DNA of 5,625 nt from Terriglobia bacterium. GTDB taxonomy: Bacteria; Acidobacteriota; Terriglobia; UBA7540. The stretch lies in NCBI GenBank assembly GCA_030042795.1, contig JASHYZ010000467.1:1-5625 (forward strand), read 5' to 3'. Below the pieces are notes generated by a model that was given only the letters and a program-made list of their open reading frames with translations, did no database searches and was not told the DNA's origin. The position numbers and the translations under genes are program-made. Positions 5,259-5,625 of this stretch are shown one piece after another. Positions within the stretch are counted from its first letter, which is position 1, and each line of letters starts with the position of its first letter.

Positions 5259-5625
5259 TCAGTCCCCCGTCCCTGCCAGTTCGACTGTCTGAGGACTGGC
5301 TCCGCCGTTACCGATAATGGTGACGTCGGCGCTCAGCGGCCCCGTAACCGTCGGGCTGAATGTCACGTTGACCGTGCAGATCTCACCCGGGACCAGGCTT
5401 GATCCGCAATCGTTGGTCTCCGCGAAGTCGGCGGGGTCTGTTCCGGTGATGCTGATGCTGGTGACGCTCACCGAATTGTTGGACTTGTTTTCCACCGAAA
5501 CCATCTTGGTATTGCTCGTTGTGCCTACCGAAACGCTACCGAAATTCAGCTTGGCCGGCGAGATCTCAATGGCATTACCCGTTCCGGAGAGGGTGATCAT
5601 CTGCGGCGTACCGGGCGCGTTATCG
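5259..5625 (-). CDS. Choice-of-anchor D (ASH-like) repeat protein, C-terminal part only
   Basis: The last 121 residues of a larger protein whose start lies beyond the right edge. A complete immunoglobulin-like repeat is visible: ISPAKLNFGSVSVGTTSNT (start), then DPADFAETNDCGSSLVPGE, CTVNVTFSPTVTGPLSADV and a closing VELAGTG. It is preceded by GTPQMITLSGTG, the tail of an earlier repeat, so at least two tandem copies exist. The two cysteines (DCGSS and ICTV) are typical of the family. Such repeats are found in secreted or surface proteins with beta-propeller, adhesin or peptidase modules. The chain ends directly after the repeat with no sorting or anchoring tail. The ATG at 5598-5600 is internal, since the frame is open upstream with matching repeat sequence. 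The rest of the protein and its role cannot be seen. Confidence 0.85.
   Translation of the reverse strand, partial: DNAPGTPQMITLSGTGNAIEISPAKLNFGSVSVGTTSNTKMVSVENKSNNSVSVTSISITGTDPADFAETNDCGSSLVPGEICTVNVTFSPTVTGPLSADVTIIGNGGASPQTVELAGTGD

Overview
The window looks like a GC-rich chromosomal segment of a soil-type Acidobacteriota (Terriglobia-like) bacterium. This is inferred from gene families common there (Ser/Gly-rich type IV pilin-like proteins, a zinc-ribbon/DUF4190 protein, a TMTC-like membrane protein with TPRs, choice-of-anchor D repeats) and from the dispersed palindromic and heptad repeats between genes. No rRNA or marker gene is present to prove it. All supported genes lie on the minus strand, so transcription runs from high to low coordinates.

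In order of transcription: (1) 5625-5259 is the C-terminal end of a secreted choice-of-anchor D (ASH-type) repeat protein, cut by the window edge. (2) 5258-4825 is non-coding and holds a possible terminator hairpin, a cluster of perfect palindromes and a possible sigma70-type promoter. (3) 4824-4345 and 4232-3690 are two type IV prepilin-like proteins with short charged leaders and class III cleavage sites. (4) 3587-2808 is an unusual protein: a zinc ribbon and DUF4190 membrane domain fused to the body of the same pilin, sharing 78 identical base pairs with gene (3b). (5) 2807-2508 is a patch of degenerate G-rich heptad repeats, in opposite orientations at its two ends, that runs into the 5' end of the next gene. 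(6) 2610-541 is a multi-spanning GT-C/TMTC-like protein with six C-terminal TPRs, a candidate protein O-glycosyltransferase. (7) 534-407 is a 128-bp REP-like cassette with inverted ends. (8) 503-1 is a LolA-like periplasmic lipoprotein carrier, cut by the window edge, whose only canonical start codons lie inside the cassette.

A plausible functional reading is a small cell-surface locus: pilin-like subunits, a membrane glycosyltransferase that could decorate their Ser/Thr/Gly-rich loops, and envelope biogenesis (LolA). The functional link is inference from adjacency. The most notable features are the domesticated repeat that encodes the LolA N-terminus, the pilin chimera with an abrupt recombination-like boundary, and the inverted heptad-repeat patch.
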